Shown: positions 53,167-63,571 of the stretch, piece after piece | Layout of the letters: each line of letters begins with the position of its first letter | How positions within the stretch are numbered: position 1 is the first letter of the stretch | Source of the DNA: Desulfovibrio ferrophilus | GTDB lineage: Bacteria > Desulfobacterota > Desulfovibrionia > Desulfovibrionales > Desulfovibrionaceae | Length of the DNA: 64,000 nucleotides | Direction of reading: 5' to 3' | Assembly: GCF_003966735.1 (NCBI RefSeq) | Contig: NZ_AP017378.1 | Location: 2,500,905-2,564,904 of the forward strand | Position numbers and translations under genes: made by a program | Notes under the pieces: generated by a model | The model's input: the letters and a program-made list of their open reading frames with translations, nothing else | Database searches by the model: none | Told to the model about the DNA's origin: nothing

Positions 53167-53196
53167 GGGCCGTCGCTTACGCGGCGGCCCTTTTTG
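53167..53196 (+). terminator. Intrinsic terminator after the Lon-family gene
   Basis: GGGCCGTCGC pairs with GCGGCGGCCC (one wobble/mismatch) around TTAC, followed by TTTTTGC. Confidence 0.88.
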
Positions 53197-53275
53197 CTTT
53201 GCACCACGGCCTGATCGTCGTATAGGACGAGCACTCCTGCAAAGCCAAAGCATCCTGCGTTGGGGCTGCAACCAA

Positions 53276-53485
53276 CTATTTTCCGCACAGGGTGTGGGCA
53301 GGGAAAAAGCAATAGAAATCATCGCGACCAGAAGTGGCCACTCGCTGCCTGACAACGCGAATCCCCGCAGCAATGACCTTTCTGGATACAGACAGACAGG
53401 AGTGCATCACGGCATCGGCCCTGAAAACCAACACAATCAGCGAAAATAACAACAGGCATTCAGTAAATAGCCATTCAAAGAACAT
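53276..53485 (-). CDS. Small membrane protein, hypothetical
   Basis: A 69-residue frame: MFFEWLFTECLLLFSLIVLVF is a single membrane helix, followed by a basic segment with no recognised family. The main support is a perfect AGGAGG with 7-base spacing before the ATG at 53485, in a region otherwise empty. Codon use is not strongly biased, so it could be fortuitous. Confidence 0.4.
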   Translation of the reverse strand: MFFEWLFTECLLLFSLIVLVFRADAVMHSCLSVSRKVIAAGIRVVRQRVATSGRDDFYCFFPAHTLCGK

Positions 53486-53660
53486 GGCAAAACCTCCTTT
53501 CCTCTCAACGCTACTCCACAAAAGAGTCGAGTCAAGAAGGCAATGCTAATTCTTTTTTTCACTACCAACACCAAGCTATGTTTTCAATTCGAAGACCTTC
53601 ATGGGCAACAGCATTTCCTGAAACTCGCACCTGTATAGCAGTCTTTCCTCAGGAGGAAGA

Positions 53661-53975
53661 ATGATCCTGACCAATATCGAAACCGTCCCCGGAAAAACCA
53701 TTGTCGAGCATTTCGGGCTGGTGTCCGGCAACACCATCCGCGCCCGCCATCTGGGTGTGGACATCCTGGCAAAACTGAAGAACCTGATCGGTGGCGAACT
53801 GCGCGGTTACACCAAACTGCTTCAGGACTCCCGCAAGGAAGCCACGGAGCGCATGACCGCCCAAGCCGAGCAACTCGGGGCCAATGCCATCGTCAATATC
53901 CGCTTTGCCACCTCCAGCATCGCAGGCGGAGCGGCCGAGCTATATGCATACGGCACTGCCGTGCGTGTGGAGTAG
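53661..53975 (+). CDS. YbjQ family (UPF0145) protein
   Basis: A 104-residue YbjQ-type protein: TVPGKTIVEHFGLVSGNTIRA, then LTIGGELRGYTKLL-like GGELRGYTKLLQDSRKEATERM, and ANAIVNIRFATSSI. Pentameric fold, function unknown, once called heavy-metal-binding. AGGAGG precedes the ATG. It is 5 bases from a second, longer member, a local tandem duplication. Confidence 0.88.
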   Translation: MILTNIETVPGKTIVEHFGLVSGNTIRARHLGVDILAKLKNLIGGELRGYTKLLQDSRKEATERMTAQAEQLGANAIVNIRFATSSIAGGAAELYAYGTAVRVE

Positions 53976-53980
53976 CAACC

Positions 53981-54439
53981 ATGTTCCCCGACTATTATTT
54001 CTTCATCATCCTGCTTATCGTGGGCTATGTGGTCGGAACGTTCTTTGAGCGCCGCCACTTCCGCTCTCTGGAGCAGCGCGAACGTGCCTCCATCAATCTG
54101 CCTATGGTTTGCGCCAAGACCCTGCCCTTTGCCCCGGACAAGGCCGAAGCCGTGGCGGTCGTCAGTGGCAGTGCCGTCATCTCGGTGGACTATTTCAAGC
54201 GCTTCCTGGCCTGGCTCAAAAACTTCTTTGGCGGGCGCATCAAGTCCTACGAGACGCTGCTCGACCGCGCTCGACGCGAAGCCCTGCTGCGCATGAAGGA
54301 ACAGGTGCCCGATGCCGACTACATCGTAAATGTTCGCATCGAAACGGCCTCCATCAGCAAATCCAAGAAAAAGAACGGCGTCAGTTGCGTGGAAGCCGTG
54401 GCCTACGGCACCGCCGTCCGCCTGAGGAAAGACGTTTGA
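53981..54439 (+). CDS. Membrane-anchored YbjQ-like protein
   Basis: A 152-residue protein with an N-terminal membrane helix (YYFFIILLIVGYVVGTFF) followed by a YbjQ-like domain: AVVSGSAVISVDYFKRFLAW, FFGGRIKSYETLLDRARREALLRM, ADYIVNVRIETASI. It is paralogous to the upstream gene with an added anchor. The stop overlaps the protease start (TTGA), so the three genes form one translationally linked unit. Confidence 0.82.
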   Translation: MFPDYYFFIILLIVGYVVGTFFERRHFRSLEQRERASINLPMVCAKTLPFAPDKAEAVAVVSGSAVISVDYFKRFLAWLKNFFGGRIKSYETLLDRARREALLRMKEQVPDADYIVNVRIETASISKSKKKNGVSCVEAVAYGTAVRLRKDV

Positions 54440-55257
54440 AATATACCCCCCGCCTGCCCGAGACCAACGTCAACGTCAGTCCCGGCTCTCCCATCAAAGA
54501 CCTGCTGCTGATGCTGGCAGCAGCTTCGGCCATTGTGGTCGGCATCTATGTCGCTCTGGGCTTTGCCGTGGACAAAATCGCCCCACATATTTCCTACGAG
54601 ACGGAACTCGCCATCGGCGGATTCCTGGGCAAGCATCCCATCCTGAAGAATGCCAGCCCGGCTCCGGAAGCCATCCAGAAACTGGCCGAGACCATCCGCA
54701 CCCGCAGCACCGACATTCCCTTCCCCGTGACCATCTCCATCCGCGAGGACCCGCAGGTCAATGCCTTTGCCGTTCCCGGCGGGCAAATTGTTCTGACCAC
54801 GGGCATTCTGGATGCCATTGAATCGGAAAACGAACTGGCCTTCATCCTTGGGCACGAACTGGGGCACATCGCCCATCGTGATCATTTGCGGGGCATGGGC
54901 CGCGGCCTGGTGCTCCTGACCCTGTCCTCTCTGGTGCTGGACGCCGGCGACTCCATTGGAGGCTCCCTGGGCAATATGGTCGTGCTGACAGAACTGACCT
55001 TTACCCGCAGGCAGGAAACCCTGGCCGACGAAGCCGGTCAGGACGCCCTGATGTCCGTATTCGGACATATTACGGGAGCGGAGCAGGTGTTCTCGCATTT
55101 TGCCAAACGCGCGGAGACCAACTACCTGACGCGCTTTGCCCTGAGCCATCCCGAAACCCAGTCGCGCATCCAGCACCTGCGCAACCGCGCCAAGGTGGAA
55201 GGATTCCCTGCCGGACCGCTCACTCCGCTGAACCCGGAGCCACAACTTTCGGTCTGA
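54436..55257 (+). CDS. M48-family membrane metalloprotease
   Basis: A 273-residue protease. One N-terminal membrane helix (about 20-42), then the peptidase domain with zinc motif HELGHIAHRDH and downstream ligand Glu in RRQETLADEAGQDAL. HPETQSRIQHLRN marks the C-terminal helix of this family. The start is TTG 54436, overlapping the previous stop, with GAGGAAAG at correct spacing. The active site probably faces the periplasm. With the YbjQ pair it may form a membrane quality-control unit; that is inference from gene order. Confidence 0.87.
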   Translation: MKYTPRLPETNVNVSPGSPIKDLLLMLAAASAIVVGIYVALGFAVDKIAPHISYETELAIGGFLGKHPILKNASPAPEAIQKLAETIRTRSTDIPFPVTISIREDPQVNAFAVPGGQIVLTTGILDAIESENELAFILGHELGHIAHRDHLRGMGRGLVLLTLSSLVLDAGDSIGGSLGNMVVLTELTFTRRQETLADEAGQDALMSVFGHITGAEQVFSHFAKRAETNYLTRFALSHPETQSRIQHLRNRAKVEGFPAGPLTPLNPEPQLSV

Positions 55258-55289
55258 GCTTATCCTCACCTTATTCCAACGAATCATAA

Positions 55290-55321
55290 GCGGGGGGAGA
55301 AGTACACAACCCCCCGTTTTC
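55290..55321 (+). terminator. Intrinsic terminator
   Basis: CGGGGGG pairs with CCCCCCG around a 12-base loop, followed by TTTT. Confidence 0.8.
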
Positions 55322-55355
55322 CCTCCCTTCGTTGTCCTGAAGACCGGTCCATGCT

Positions 55356-58300
55356 ATGGATGGGCCAGAGGCCACTTCACCTCTCGACAGTCTTGATCAA
55401 GAACGATGGGCACAAGGTATGGACAAGGAAAATACCACAACGCGATCCCTGACCGAGATGATCCGCCGATTCGGCCCGGTCATCCTCGTTGCCGTGGTGG
55501 GAAGCCTGTTGGCCTTAGCCTCCTACATTGCCATCAAGTCACGGGAAGACCTGGCCCTAAAACGGGAATTTCATAACGCTGCACAGCTTCGCTACCTGAA
55601 TGTAGAGAACTTTTTCAATGAGTATCTGGTTCTGCTCGAACTTGTCCGCGGAACCTTTCAGGCCACGGATTTCATCTCGCGCAACGAGTTCAAACTCTCC
55701 ACAGATCCTGCTCTGAAGCAGATTAAAGGTATTCAGGCCATCAGCTGGAACCCTCGGGTCAGTTCCGCAGAGCGATCCATCTACCGGTCAGCAGCACGTG
55801 CCGATGGTTTTAAGAAATTTGAAATCACCGATCTTGACGCTGATGGGCGATTGATCCCTGCGAAACTCCGAGACGAGTATTACCCCGCCTATTATATCAA
55901 CCCGCTGGAGGGCAACCTCAATGCCCTAGGCTTCAACATCGCATCCAGCCCGTCCCGGGCTACTGCCCTGCAGCAAGCCCGAGACTCCGGGACAATCCAG
56001 GTCACTGAGCGCCTGACCCTGGTCCAGGAAAAGGAAAGTCAATTCGGCGTCCTTGCCATCCTCCCTGTTTATCATCGCAATCACCCTCAAGAAAAACTGG
56101 AAGACCGACGGGCAAATCTCAAGGGATTCGTCATTCTGGTTCTTAGGGGGGGAGACTTCATTGAAGAAGCCCTTTCAGGTTTGGAAGACCAGGGGGTCGC
56201 CCTCTACCTGCACGATATGAGTGCGCCCGAAGATAAACAGTTTCTCCACGCCGCCCAGACCGACGGCACCCCCTACCCCAAAATTCTCGAAGGCATACAC
56301 GACGAAAAGGACATCTCCATCGGCGGGCGTATCTGGCGCATGACCTGCGTACCCAAGCAACAATTCTTCGACCGCTTCGAATCCCGCTACCCTGTCATTA
56401 TCGGTGCCGCCGGCCTCGCACTGACAGTGGTCCTGTGCGCGTACCTCGCCACCATCACGGGCCAGACTCAACGCATCCGCAGACTGGTGGACCAGCGTAC
56501 CGACGAGCTGCGCAACAGCGAGGAGCGACTGGAGCTGGCTCTGCAGGGCGCAGACCTTGGACTCTGGGATTGGGACATGCTGACCGGGGATGTCACCATC
56601 AATGACCGCTGGGCTGAAATGCTGGGATACCAGGTATCGGAAATCGAGCCCAAATTCGAATCATGGGCCAATCTGGTCCACCCCGAGGATATGCCATGGG
56701 TCTCGGACGTGCTGCAAAACCATCTCGCCGGTATCACCCCGCTCTATAGCGCCGAAATCCGAATGCAGGCAAAATCTGGCCAGTGGAAATGGATTCTCAC
56801 GCAGGGCAGGGTCGTGGAGCGGGCCTCGGATGGGACACCGCTACGTGCAGCAGGCACGCACATGGACATCACCGATCAAAGGCAAGCGCGCAACCAGCTG
56901 GAAAACCTCAAAGAACGCCTGGAGTTGGCTCTTGTGGGCTCTGCCTCCGGACTCTGGGACTGGAACATTGCCAGCGGAGAGGTCTACTACAGTGACCAAT
57001 GGGCAATCATTCACGGCTACGATACCGCTGAATTGCCGCCGTCAATGGAAACCCTTGAAATGACGCTCCACCCCGATGATCTACCCATGGTCATGCGCCG
57101 CCTGAAGGCCAGCCACCAACCGGATTTCATCGGCATCTATCAGGTGGAATACCGTGCCCACCAGAGGTCCGGTAACCTGATTTGGGTGATGGCCCGGGGG
57201 CGTGTGGTCGATTACGATTCCGATGGCAAACCTTTGCGCATGATCGGCATCATCCAGGATGTCACTGCACGAAAGACCCTTGAGCAGCAGTTGGTCGAAG
57301 CCAAGGAAGAAGCTGATCAGGCCAACCGGGCCAAGAGCGACTTCCTGGCCAACATGAGCCATGAAATCCGCACCCCGATGAACGCCGTAATCGGTCTGAC
57401 AGACCTGGCCCTGAAAACGGAACTTTCTCCCAAGCAGCAAGACTATCTCTCCAAGATCAAACATTCCTCCAATTCTCTGCTGCGAGTCATCAACGACGTT
57501 CTGGACTTTTCCAAGATCGAAGCCGGAAAACTCCAGCTGGAGCAAACAACCTTTGCCCTGCAAGAAATCCTGACACGCCTTCACGATGTGTTTGCATTTC
57601 AAGCCACGGACAAGGGACTCGATTTTTCCATCCACACCGCGCCGGATGTCCCCAGCCATCTGCAAGGCGACTCCCTGCGCCTTGAACAGATCCTGATGAA
57701 CCTCATGGGCAACGCCTTCAAATTCACCAGCCAGGGAACCATTGATGTCATCGTCACGCTGGCACCCGACCCTGCCACACCAGAGGCAATTTCGGTTCAA
57801 TTCAGCGTCCGGGATACAGGCATCGGCATTACCGAGCAGGACCAGTCCAAGCTCTTTGATTCCTTTACTCAGGCCGACTCCTCCACGACTCGACGCTACG
57901 GAGGGTCAGGCCTGGGCCTTGCCATCTGCAAACGCTTGGTGGACATGATGAACGGCCAAATCACGGTGCAAAGCACTCCCGGTCAGGGCAGCACCTTCAC
58001 CTTTACGGTAGAGTTCGCACCGGGCACAGAAAAAGCTCTCGAGGAAGCCACCTCCCAGTCGCGAAGGCTCCCCCCCAACGTCAAGATCTCCTTCCCCGGA
58101 GCACGCTTACTGCTGGCGGAAGACAACGCCATCAACCAACAAGTGGCCAAGGAAATTTTGCAGCAGGTGGACATCGACGTCGAACTGGCCGTCAATGGTC
58201 AACAGGCAACCGACCGGATACTCATGGGGGCACCCTTTGACGCCGTGCTCATGGATATCCAGATGCCACTCATGGATGGCTACGAGGCTACCCTGGCCAT

Positions 58301-59141
58301 ACGCGCAGACCAGCGGTTCAAGGATCTGCCCATCATCGCCATGACTGCTCACGCCATGGCCGGAGATCGTGAGCGCTGCATTGCTGCGGGCATGAACGAT
58401 TACGTATCCAAGCCGGTGGACACTCAGGAGCTGTTCGAAACTCTGGCTCGCTGGATCAACCCAACCATGGTGGAAACGCCCCTTTCTGATGAACCGATCA
58501 TCGCTGGCAACGCTTTGCCTCAGGACGAACTCCCAACCTCACTCCCTGGTCTAGACATCCCCTTGGGGCTGGAACGGCTGGGGGGAAATGCATCTCTGTT
58601 CCGCAGGCTGCTGATCGACTTTGCCCACCAGCACAGCGATTTCGATGAACAATTATCCGCTGCTCTGGCGGCGGAAGACTTCAGCTCGGCTCACACTCTG
58701 GTGCACACCATCAAGGGGGTCTCAGGCAACATCGCAGCCATGGATCTGCACCACGCAGCCTCGGCTCTGGTTCACGACCTGCGCCGCAACCATCCCCCGG
58801 AGGCCCAAGCCCTGACGCAGTTCAGGCACGAGCTGTCACGGTTACTGGCCTCCCTGCAACTGGTGACGGAATCCAAAGACAAATTGTCACCCTCGGGCAC
58901 ATTCGACCCCTCAGAAGCCACCAGACTCCTGCGAGAGCTTGAGGATCTGTTGACTCTCAACAACTTTACGGCAGCACAAATGGCACCCCACGTCAGCAAA
59001 GCGCTGGCCGGGTCCGAGGCGACGAAACTCGCTGGCACTCTGGAAGATCAATTGGCACATTTTGATTTCTCTGGCGCCAGAGAAACGGTTAATGCTATCC
59101 TTACATCTCTTGGCCTCGATCCTGATGGAGATCATTCATGA
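55356..59141 (+). CDS. CHASE-PAS-PAS hybrid sensor histidine kinase with REC and HPt
   Basis: A 1261-residue inner-membrane phosphorelay protein. TM (about 40-62), periplasmic CHASE-type domain (75-300), TM (345-370), PAS (390-510), PAS (515-635), HisKA with [12 protein letters not shown], and HATPase with [16 protein letters not shown] and [10 protein letters not shown] receiver with [11 protein letters not shown] and KPVDTQEL, an HPt with [10 protein letters not shown], and a further 90-residue helical tail complete it. All phosphotransfer residues are present. The stop overlaps the GGDEF regulator start by 4 bases, so the output is probably cyclic-di-GMP. In-frame ATG 55419 is an alternative start. 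Confidence 0.93.
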   Translation: MDGPEATSPLDSLDQERWAQGMDKENTTTRSLTEMIRRFGPVILVAVVGSLLALASYIAIKSREDLALKREFHNAAQLRYLNVENFFNEYLVLLELVRGTFQATDFISRNEFKLSTDPALKQIKGIQAISWNPRVSSAERSIYRSAARADGFKKFEITDLDADGRLIPAKLRDEYYPAYYINPLEGNLNALGFNIASSPSRATALQQARDSGTIQVTERLTLVQEKESQFGVLAILPVYHRNHPQEKLEDRRANLKGFVILVLRGGDFIEEALSGLEDQGVALYLHDMSAPEDKQFLHAAQTDGTPYPKILEGIHDEKDISIGGRIWRMTCVPKQQFFDRFESRYPVIIGAAGLALTVVLCAYLATITGQTQRIRRLVDQRTDELRNSEERLELALQGADLGLWDWDMLTGDVTINDRWAEMLGYQVSEIEPKFESWANLVHPEDMPWVSDVLQNHLAGITPLYSAEIRMQAKSGQWKWILTQGRVVERASDGTPLRAAGTHMDITDQRQARNQLENLKERLELALVGSASGLWDWNIASGEVYYSDQWAIIHGYDTAELPPSMETLEMTLHPDDLPMVMRRLKASHQPDFIGIYQVEYRAHQRSGNLIWVMARGRVVDYDSDGKPLRMIGIIQDVTARKTLEQQLVEAKEEADQANRAKSDFLANMSHEIRTPMNAVIGLTDLALKTELSPKQQDYLSKIKHSSNSLLRVINDVLDFSKIEAGKLQLEQTTFALQEILTRLHDVFAFQATDKGLDFSIHTAPDVPSHLQGDSLRLEQILMNLMGNAFKFTSQGTIDVIVTLAPDPATPEAISVQFSVRDTGIGITEQDQSKLFDSFTQADSSTTRRYGGSGLGLAICKRLVDMMNGQITVQSTPGQGSTFTFTVEFAPGTEKALEEATSQSRRLPPNVKISFPGARLLLAEDNAINQQVAKEILQQVDIDVELAVNGQQATDRILMGAPFDAVLMDIQMPLMDGYEATLAIRADQRFKDLPIIAMTAHAMAGDRERCIAAGMNDYVSKPVDTQELFETLARWINPTMVETPLSDEPIIAGNALPQDELPTSLPGLDIPLGLERLGGNASLFRRLLIDFAHQHSDFDEQLSAALAAEDFSSAHTLVHTIKGVSGNIAAMDLHHAASALVHDLRRNHPPEAQALTQFRHELSRLLASLQLVTESKDKLSPSGTFDPSEATRLLRELEDLLTLNNFTAAQMAPHVSKALAGSEATKLAGTLEDQLAHFDFSGARETVNAILTSLGLDPDGDHS

Positions 59142-60046
59142 ATAGTGAAAGAAGCAGAGTTCTTATCGTTGACGACTCGTCGTTTAACATCACCATCCTC
59201 GGGGAAGCACTGTCCGACGAGTTTGAAGTCAGTGTCGCCACCAATGGCGAAGACGCCCTGGCGGCAGTCTCTGGGCCGGCCCCGCCCGATCTCGTCCTGC
59301 TGGATATCATTATGCCTGGCATCGACGGGCACGAGGTCTGCCGCCGTTTGAAGAACAACCCGTCCACCGCTTCCATTCCAGTGATTTTCATCACTTCCAT
59401 GTCCGAAGAGGATGATGAAACCAAGGGCTTGGAACTGGGTGCCGTGGACTACATCACCAAGCCCTTCAGCATCCCCATTGTCAAAGCCCGTGTCCGTTCT
59501 CATGTGGAGCTCAAGCGCCAACGGGATATCCTGCGGGATCTTTCCGCTCTTGATGGACTGACAGGCATTCCCAACCGGCGCCGTTTTGATGAGTTCCTCA
59601 ACATGGAATGGCTGCGCAGCAGGCGGAGTCAGTCCCCGGTATCCCTGATCATGGCCGATATCGACCATTTCAAGGCCTATAATGACAACTACGGGCATGC
59701 CGAAGGCGATGAGTGTCTGCGTCAGGTGGCCCGGGCGTTGAAATTCTGCATCAAACGCCCCTCCGACCTGATCGCCCGCTACGGAGGCGAGGAATTCGCG
59801 GCCATTCTGGCCGAGACTGAAACCGACGGAGCAGAACATCTTGCCGAGGATATCAGGAATGCAGTGGAGAGCCTGAACATACCCCATGCTCACTCGCTGG
59901 TGACTGACCACGTGACGATCAGCGTAGGTGTGGCAACTCTGGTCCCAGGCGCATTGAAGGACCCTGAGTTCCTGATCAAGAAAGCCGACGCAATGCTGTA
60001 CGAGGCCAAGGAAAATGGTCGCAACCAGGTGCGCATCTCCCGCTAG
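59138..60046 (+). CDS. Response regulator with GGDEF diguanylate cyclase output
   Basis: A 302-residue PleD-like protein with one receiver (LIVDDSSF, phospho-Asp in [12 protein letters not shown], Lys in YITKPFS) and a GGDEF domain. The active site is GGEEF and the RxxD inhibitory site RPSD precedes it, so it should be a product-inhibited active cyclase. Coupled by a 4-base overlap to the giant hybrid kinase, the expected phosphodonor through its HPt. Confidence 0.95.
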   Translation: MNSERSRVLIVDDSSFNITILGEALSDEFEVSVATNGEDALAAVSGPAPPDLVLLDIIMPGIDGHEVCRRLKNNPSTASIPVIFITSMSEEDDETKGLELGAVDYITKPFSIPIVKARVRSHVELKRQRDILRDLSALDGLTGIPNRRRFDEFLNMEWLRSRRSQSPVSLIMADIDHFKAYNDNYGHAEGDECLRQVARALKFCIKRPSDLIARYGGEEFAAILAETETDGAEHLAEDIRNAVESLNIPHAHSLVTDHVTISVGVATLVPGALKDPEFLIKKADAMLYEAKENGRNQVRISR

Positions 60047-60078
60047 ACCGGGCCATTGAATTAGCCCCTATCCCAACG

Positions 60079-60117
60079 AAAAAATGCCCGACGCGATGAA
60101 CTCGCGCCGGGCATTGC
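60079..60117. terminator. Bidirectional intrinsic terminator
   Basis: AATGCCCG-CGCGA pairs with TCGCG-CGGGCATT. T tracts lie on both strands, serving the GGDEF regulator and the convergent GntR gene. Confidence 0.88.
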
Positions 60118-60140
60118 TCTTCTTTATCTCAACAAACGGG

Positions 60141-60800
60141 CTAGCTGCCCTGCCCAAACATCTTCTTGATGTCTGAAAAATGCTCATGGATGGTGTTGGC
60201 AACCCGTTCCTGGTCGCGACTCTCCAGAGCCTCGATAAGTTCGGTGTGCAAGGAGGCCTGACGTTCGGGATCAATACCCGAAGATCCGTAATGGATCCCC
60301 AACAGCGCCCAGTAGTAGTTCCCGAGTGACTCCCAAGCCTTGAGCAGGAACTCGTTGCCAGCGGCCTTGACCAGTTCCTTATGGAAATCGATGTCGTATT
60401 TCCTCAGGTTTTTGGTGTCACCGATCTTGGCGCACTCGAACATCTTATCCACGCACTCCCTCAAGCTGGAGAGATCGAAAAGCTTGCCGCCCTTCTTAAT
60501 GGCCCATTGAACGGCCATGGTCTCCAACTCGATGCGCACCGCGTAGTAATCCCCGAGTTCTTCGGGGGAAAACTCACGGACCCGCGTACCCTTGTAGGGC
60601 TCTGTTTCCAAAAAACCCTTGGCGATCAGATCGCGGATGGCTTCACGCACCGCGCCCTGACTGACCTGGAGCTCCTTTGAAATCCTTGTCTCAACGATTT
60701 TATCGCCGGGCCGGAACTCTCCGGAGAGGATCGCATCAATCAAATAATCAGCGACCTCGTCTCGGAGCACCCGCCGGGTGATCACATTATTTCCTTCCAT
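60141..60800 (-). CDS. GntR-family (FadR/FCD subgroup) transcription regulator
   Basis: A 219-residue repressor-type protein: winged helix (about 5-75: LIDAILSGEFRPGDKIVETRISKELQVSQGAVREAIRDL) and a helical FCD ligand domain with metal-ligand candidates (DIDFHKELVKAAGN, IEALESRDQERV...HEHF). Effectors of this subgroup are usually organic acids. It is divergent from the RarD-like permease gene, a possible target. GAGG precedes the ATG. Confidence 0.93.
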   Translation of the reverse strand: MEGNNVITRRVLRDEVADYLIDAILSGEFRPGDKIVETRISKELQVSQGAVREAIRDLIAKGFLETEPYKGTRVREFSPEELGDYYAVRIELETMAVQWAIKKGGKLFDLSSLRECVDKMFECAKIGDTKNLRKYDIDFHKELVKAAGNEFLLKAWESLGNYYWALLGIHYGSSGIDPERQASLHTELIEALESRDQERVANTIHEHFSDIKKMFGQGS

Positions 60801-61083
60801 TTGATACCTCTTGCTGTAACCGCACTTAACCGCCAGGCATACAAAAACGGCGGCAACAAACGCTCACTGAACAGACAACGCAACCAACTCTCCCGTGACA
60901 GCTGCGGTCCTCCTCAACGGCGGCGCGAGTGTAGCAGTCGAACCATTCCATGGCAATCCACTCTCCATGATCGATTATGCGAGGTCATTCTCCGCATCCC
61001 ACCGGAACTCATTGACTTCCTCAACTAGAACATTACTTAATGCCCTGCCACATAATCCATCCCACGATCAGGAGCGCTGCCCC

Positions 61084-61998
61084 ATGCCATCCCGCCCCCC
61101 ATCTCCCCCCAGTACAACAGGTGGACTGGCTGCTCTTGCGGCCTTTCTTTGTTGGGGGCTGTTACCCGTTTACTGGAAAGCTCTGGGGATGGTGCCCGCG
61201 CTGGAACTGCTTTGCCACCGAATCGCCTGGTCCCTGCTCTTCCTGGGCCTGGTGCTGACAACCACGGGCCGGATGGCCGAAGTCTACTCTGCCCTGAAAT
61301 CACCACGAATCATGCTGCCATTGACCATCAGCAGCGCACTCATTTCCATCAACTGGTTCACCTACATCTGGGCCGTCAACTCCGGGCATGTGGTGGAATC
61401 CAGCCTGGGTTATTACATCAACCCACTGGTCAACGTGATTTTGGGATTCATATTCTTCAAGGACCGATTGCGACCTCTTCAAATGCTGGCCATCCTGTTG
61501 GCTCTGGCAGGGGTCATCAATCTGATCGTGGCCTATGGACACTTCCCGTGGATCGCGCTGACCCTGGCCTTTTCCTTCGGCTTCTATGGATTGGTGCGTA
61601 AAATCGTACACGTAGAGTCCGCACCCGGACTCTTTCTCGAGACCCTGATTCTGGGCCTCCCGGCCGCAGCCTACCTGCTGCATCTCTGGGGACAGAACAC
61701 AGGCGCATTGGGAGCTTATGGCCTTCAGGCCGACGCCTTGATGGTTGGCGCCGGAGCCGCTACCGCCCTGCCGCTCATGGCCTTCGCCTTCGGAGCCAGA
61801 AGGTTGTCTCTGGTGACCCTGGGAGTACTGCAATACGTGGCCCCCACCTGCATGTTCCTACTGGGCATCTTCGCCTACGACGAAACCTTCACCCCCGCAC
61901 ACATGACCACCTTCTTGCTGATCTGGGCTGGCATTGGCCTGTACACGGTCGATGGAGTGAAGAGGCTGCGCCGGGCCTCCGTTCGCCAAACCGGTTGA
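61084..61998 (+). CDS. rarD: RarD-type EamA permease
   Basis: A 304-residue ten-helix transporter of the drug/metabolite superfamily. It matches RarD in GGLAALAAFLCWGLLPVYWKAL, HRIAWSLLFLGLVL, INWFTYIWAVNSGHVVESSLGYYINPLVNV and the late VAPTCMFLLGIFAYDE. Substrate unknown (RarD was named for chloramphenicol sensitivity). ATG 61084 has AGGAG 9 bases upstream; the frame runs back another 63 codons without support. Divergent GntR regulator. Confidence 0.9.
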   Translation: MPSRPPSPPSTTGGLAALAAFLCWGLLPVYWKALGMVPALELLCHRIAWSLLFLGLVLTTTGRMAEVYSALKSPRIMLPLTISSALISINWFTYIWAVNSGHVVESSLGYYINPLVNVILGFIFFKDRLRPLQMLAILLALAGVINLIVAYGHFPWIALTLAFSFGFYGLVRKIVHVESAPGLFLETLILGLPAAAYLLHLWGQNTGALGAYGLQADALMVGAGAATALPLMAFAFGARRLSLVTLGVLQYVAPTCMFLLGIFAYDETFTPAHMTTFLLIWAGIGLYTVDGVKRLRRASVRQTG

Positions 61999-62059
61999 CG
62001 CAAAGGCCCGTGCTTCGTAACACATTCACTGGCCCATCCCTCTTGGTGCAGGAGTCGCC

Positions 62060-63271
62060 ATGAATGCTTCCCCTGGGCGAAAGCCCCGGCGCAACTCGCC
62101 CCGCATCCTGTTTCTTCGTTTCGGCTACTTTCTGGAACGGGAACTGATGGCGGCCTTTGCCCTGACAGGAGCCGATGTCACGGCCTTCTGGCCCGAGCGC
62201 GAAGCAGCACCCGGAGCACAGGGATATGTGACCTCACTTCTGGAGCGCATTCAGGCCCACCGACCCGACACACTGCTCAGCATCAATTTTCTGGGTGGAG
62301 ACCTCGAAGGGCCACTCATGGACCTGCTGAACAAGCTGCGGTTGACGTTCGCCACATGGTTCGTGGACAGCCCGGAATTATTCCTACACGGGCGGTCCCA
62401 CCTCACTTCTACCCGTTCCGTCCTGTTTTGCTGCGATCCCGACGCCCGGACAAAACTCGAACCCATGGGTTTCGATAACGTCCATCACCTGCCTCTGGCT
62501 GCCGACAGCACCCGCGTCGACCTTGAGGCACCCATAGCGACCTCGGGCACGACTCTGCCAGTCTCCTTTGTAGGCTCCAACTGGGTGGACAAGCTCGGAC
62601 GAACGCTGTGCAATTTCAACTTCCCGCGTGGACTCCTGCGCCATTACCGCTCTGCAGGGTGGGCCCTGGCGCAAGGCGACTACCAAAGCGACACCTTAAG
62701 TTGTCTCCAAAAACGGTACCCAAAATTTGCGACCGCCGTTGCGCCACTAAGCGCCAGCGACAGACGCGGCGCACTGCATCTGGCCTGTTGGGAAGCCAAC
62801 CGGGCCTACCGCCAACACTGCGTCTCCCGACTGGCCCCCTTTAACGCCACCATCGTGGGAGACAGGCACTGGCAACGGCAACTCGGCCCGCTCGCTTCGC
62901 AATTTTCCCTGCATCCAGCAATTGGCTATTACACCCCCGACCTGCCACGCCTGTACCGCGCCTCAACCATCAACTTCGCCTGCTCGAGCACGCAGATGCC
63001 GGGGGCCGTCACCCAACGGGCCTTTGATGTCCCGGCGGCCGGAGGTTTCCTGCTCACGGACCGCAGGCGCCAGATGGATGAGTTGTTCGAACCGGATGTT
63101 GAAAGTGCCTGCTACGATACGCCAGAAGACATCCCCGAGGCCGTGGCCCGCTGGAGCAAGGACACGACCCGGGCAAGGGCCGTAACCCGCGCTGCACGAA
63201 AACGGATTGCCGCAGAGCACACCTACGTCCACAGAGTCCGGCGAATGATCGATATCTTGTGCGCCCAATAA
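62060..63271 (+). CDS. CgeB-like glycosyltransferase
   Basis: A 403-residue GT-B-type protein: ILFLRFGYFLERELMAAF start, DTLLSINFLGGDL, ATWFVDSPELF, and the C-terminal nucleotide-sugar region YTPDLPRLYRASTINFACSSTQMPGAVTQRAFDVPAAGGFLLTD. The last pattern is that of CgeB/DUF3880-like transferases found in flagellin or surface glycosylation loci. GTGCAGGAG precedes the ATG. The acceptor is unknown; modification of the flagellin encoded at 25.7 kb is possible but not shown by context. Confidence 0.8.
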   Translation: MNASPGRKPRRNSPRILFLRFGYFLERELMAAFALTGADVTAFWPEREAAPGAQGYVTSLLERIQAHRPDTLLSINFLGGDLEGPLMDLLNKLRLTFATWFVDSPELFLHGRSHLTSTRSVLFCCDPDARTKLEPMGFDNVHHLPLAADSTRVDLEAPIATSGTTLPVSFVGSNWVDKLGRTLCNFNFPRGLLRHYRSAGWALAQGDYQSDTLSCLQKRYPKFATAVAPLSASDRRGALHLACWEANRAYRQHCVSRLAPFNATIVGDRHWQRQLGPLASQFSLHPAIGYYTPDLPRLYRASTINFACSSTQMPGAVTQRAFDVPAAGGFLLTDRRRQMDELFEPDVESACYDTPEDIPEAVARWSKDTTRARAVTRAARKRIAAEHTYVHRVRRMIDILCAQ

Positions 63272-63288
63272 GGTATTTCTTGCGCACG

Positions 63289-63329
63289 AAAAAAGGCCGA
63301 CACCTGATGGCGTCGGCCTTATTCTTTTC

Positions 63330-63331
<2 letters not shown>
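63289..63331. terminator. Bidirectional terminator (CgeB-like gene and tRNA-Thr)
   Basis: AAGGCCGAC pairs with GTCGGCCTT around ACCTGATGGC, with A-run/T-run on each side, placed directly after the tRNA on the minus strand. Confidence 0.85.
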
Positions 63332-63405
<74 letters not shown>

Positions 63406-63430
63406 AAATTGCGTCAAAGACGCAGACGGC

Positions 63431-63459
63431 GATTTAAGTCATTCACCCGCGCGGGTCAA
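63431..63459 (-). promoter_or_regulatory. Sigma-70 promoter of tRNA-Thr
   Basis: On the minus strand, -35 TTGACC (63454-63459) is 17 bases from -10 TAAATC (63431-63436). Confidence 0.7.
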
Positions 63460-63571
63460 GAAAAAATGAGCGCTTCAGTCGCCTTTATGTGGCCGTTACA
63501 GCACCACATAATCAACCCTGCCGCGCGATCTTTGCTCGAAAACAAGGGAAAATCCTTGTCTGGCAATATTT

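Noticed and set aside
60895-61083. 63-codon N-terminal extension of the RarD-like permease
   Set aside because: No ribosome site and no similarity to a signal or membrane segment; ATG 61084 has AGGAG and fits the family start.
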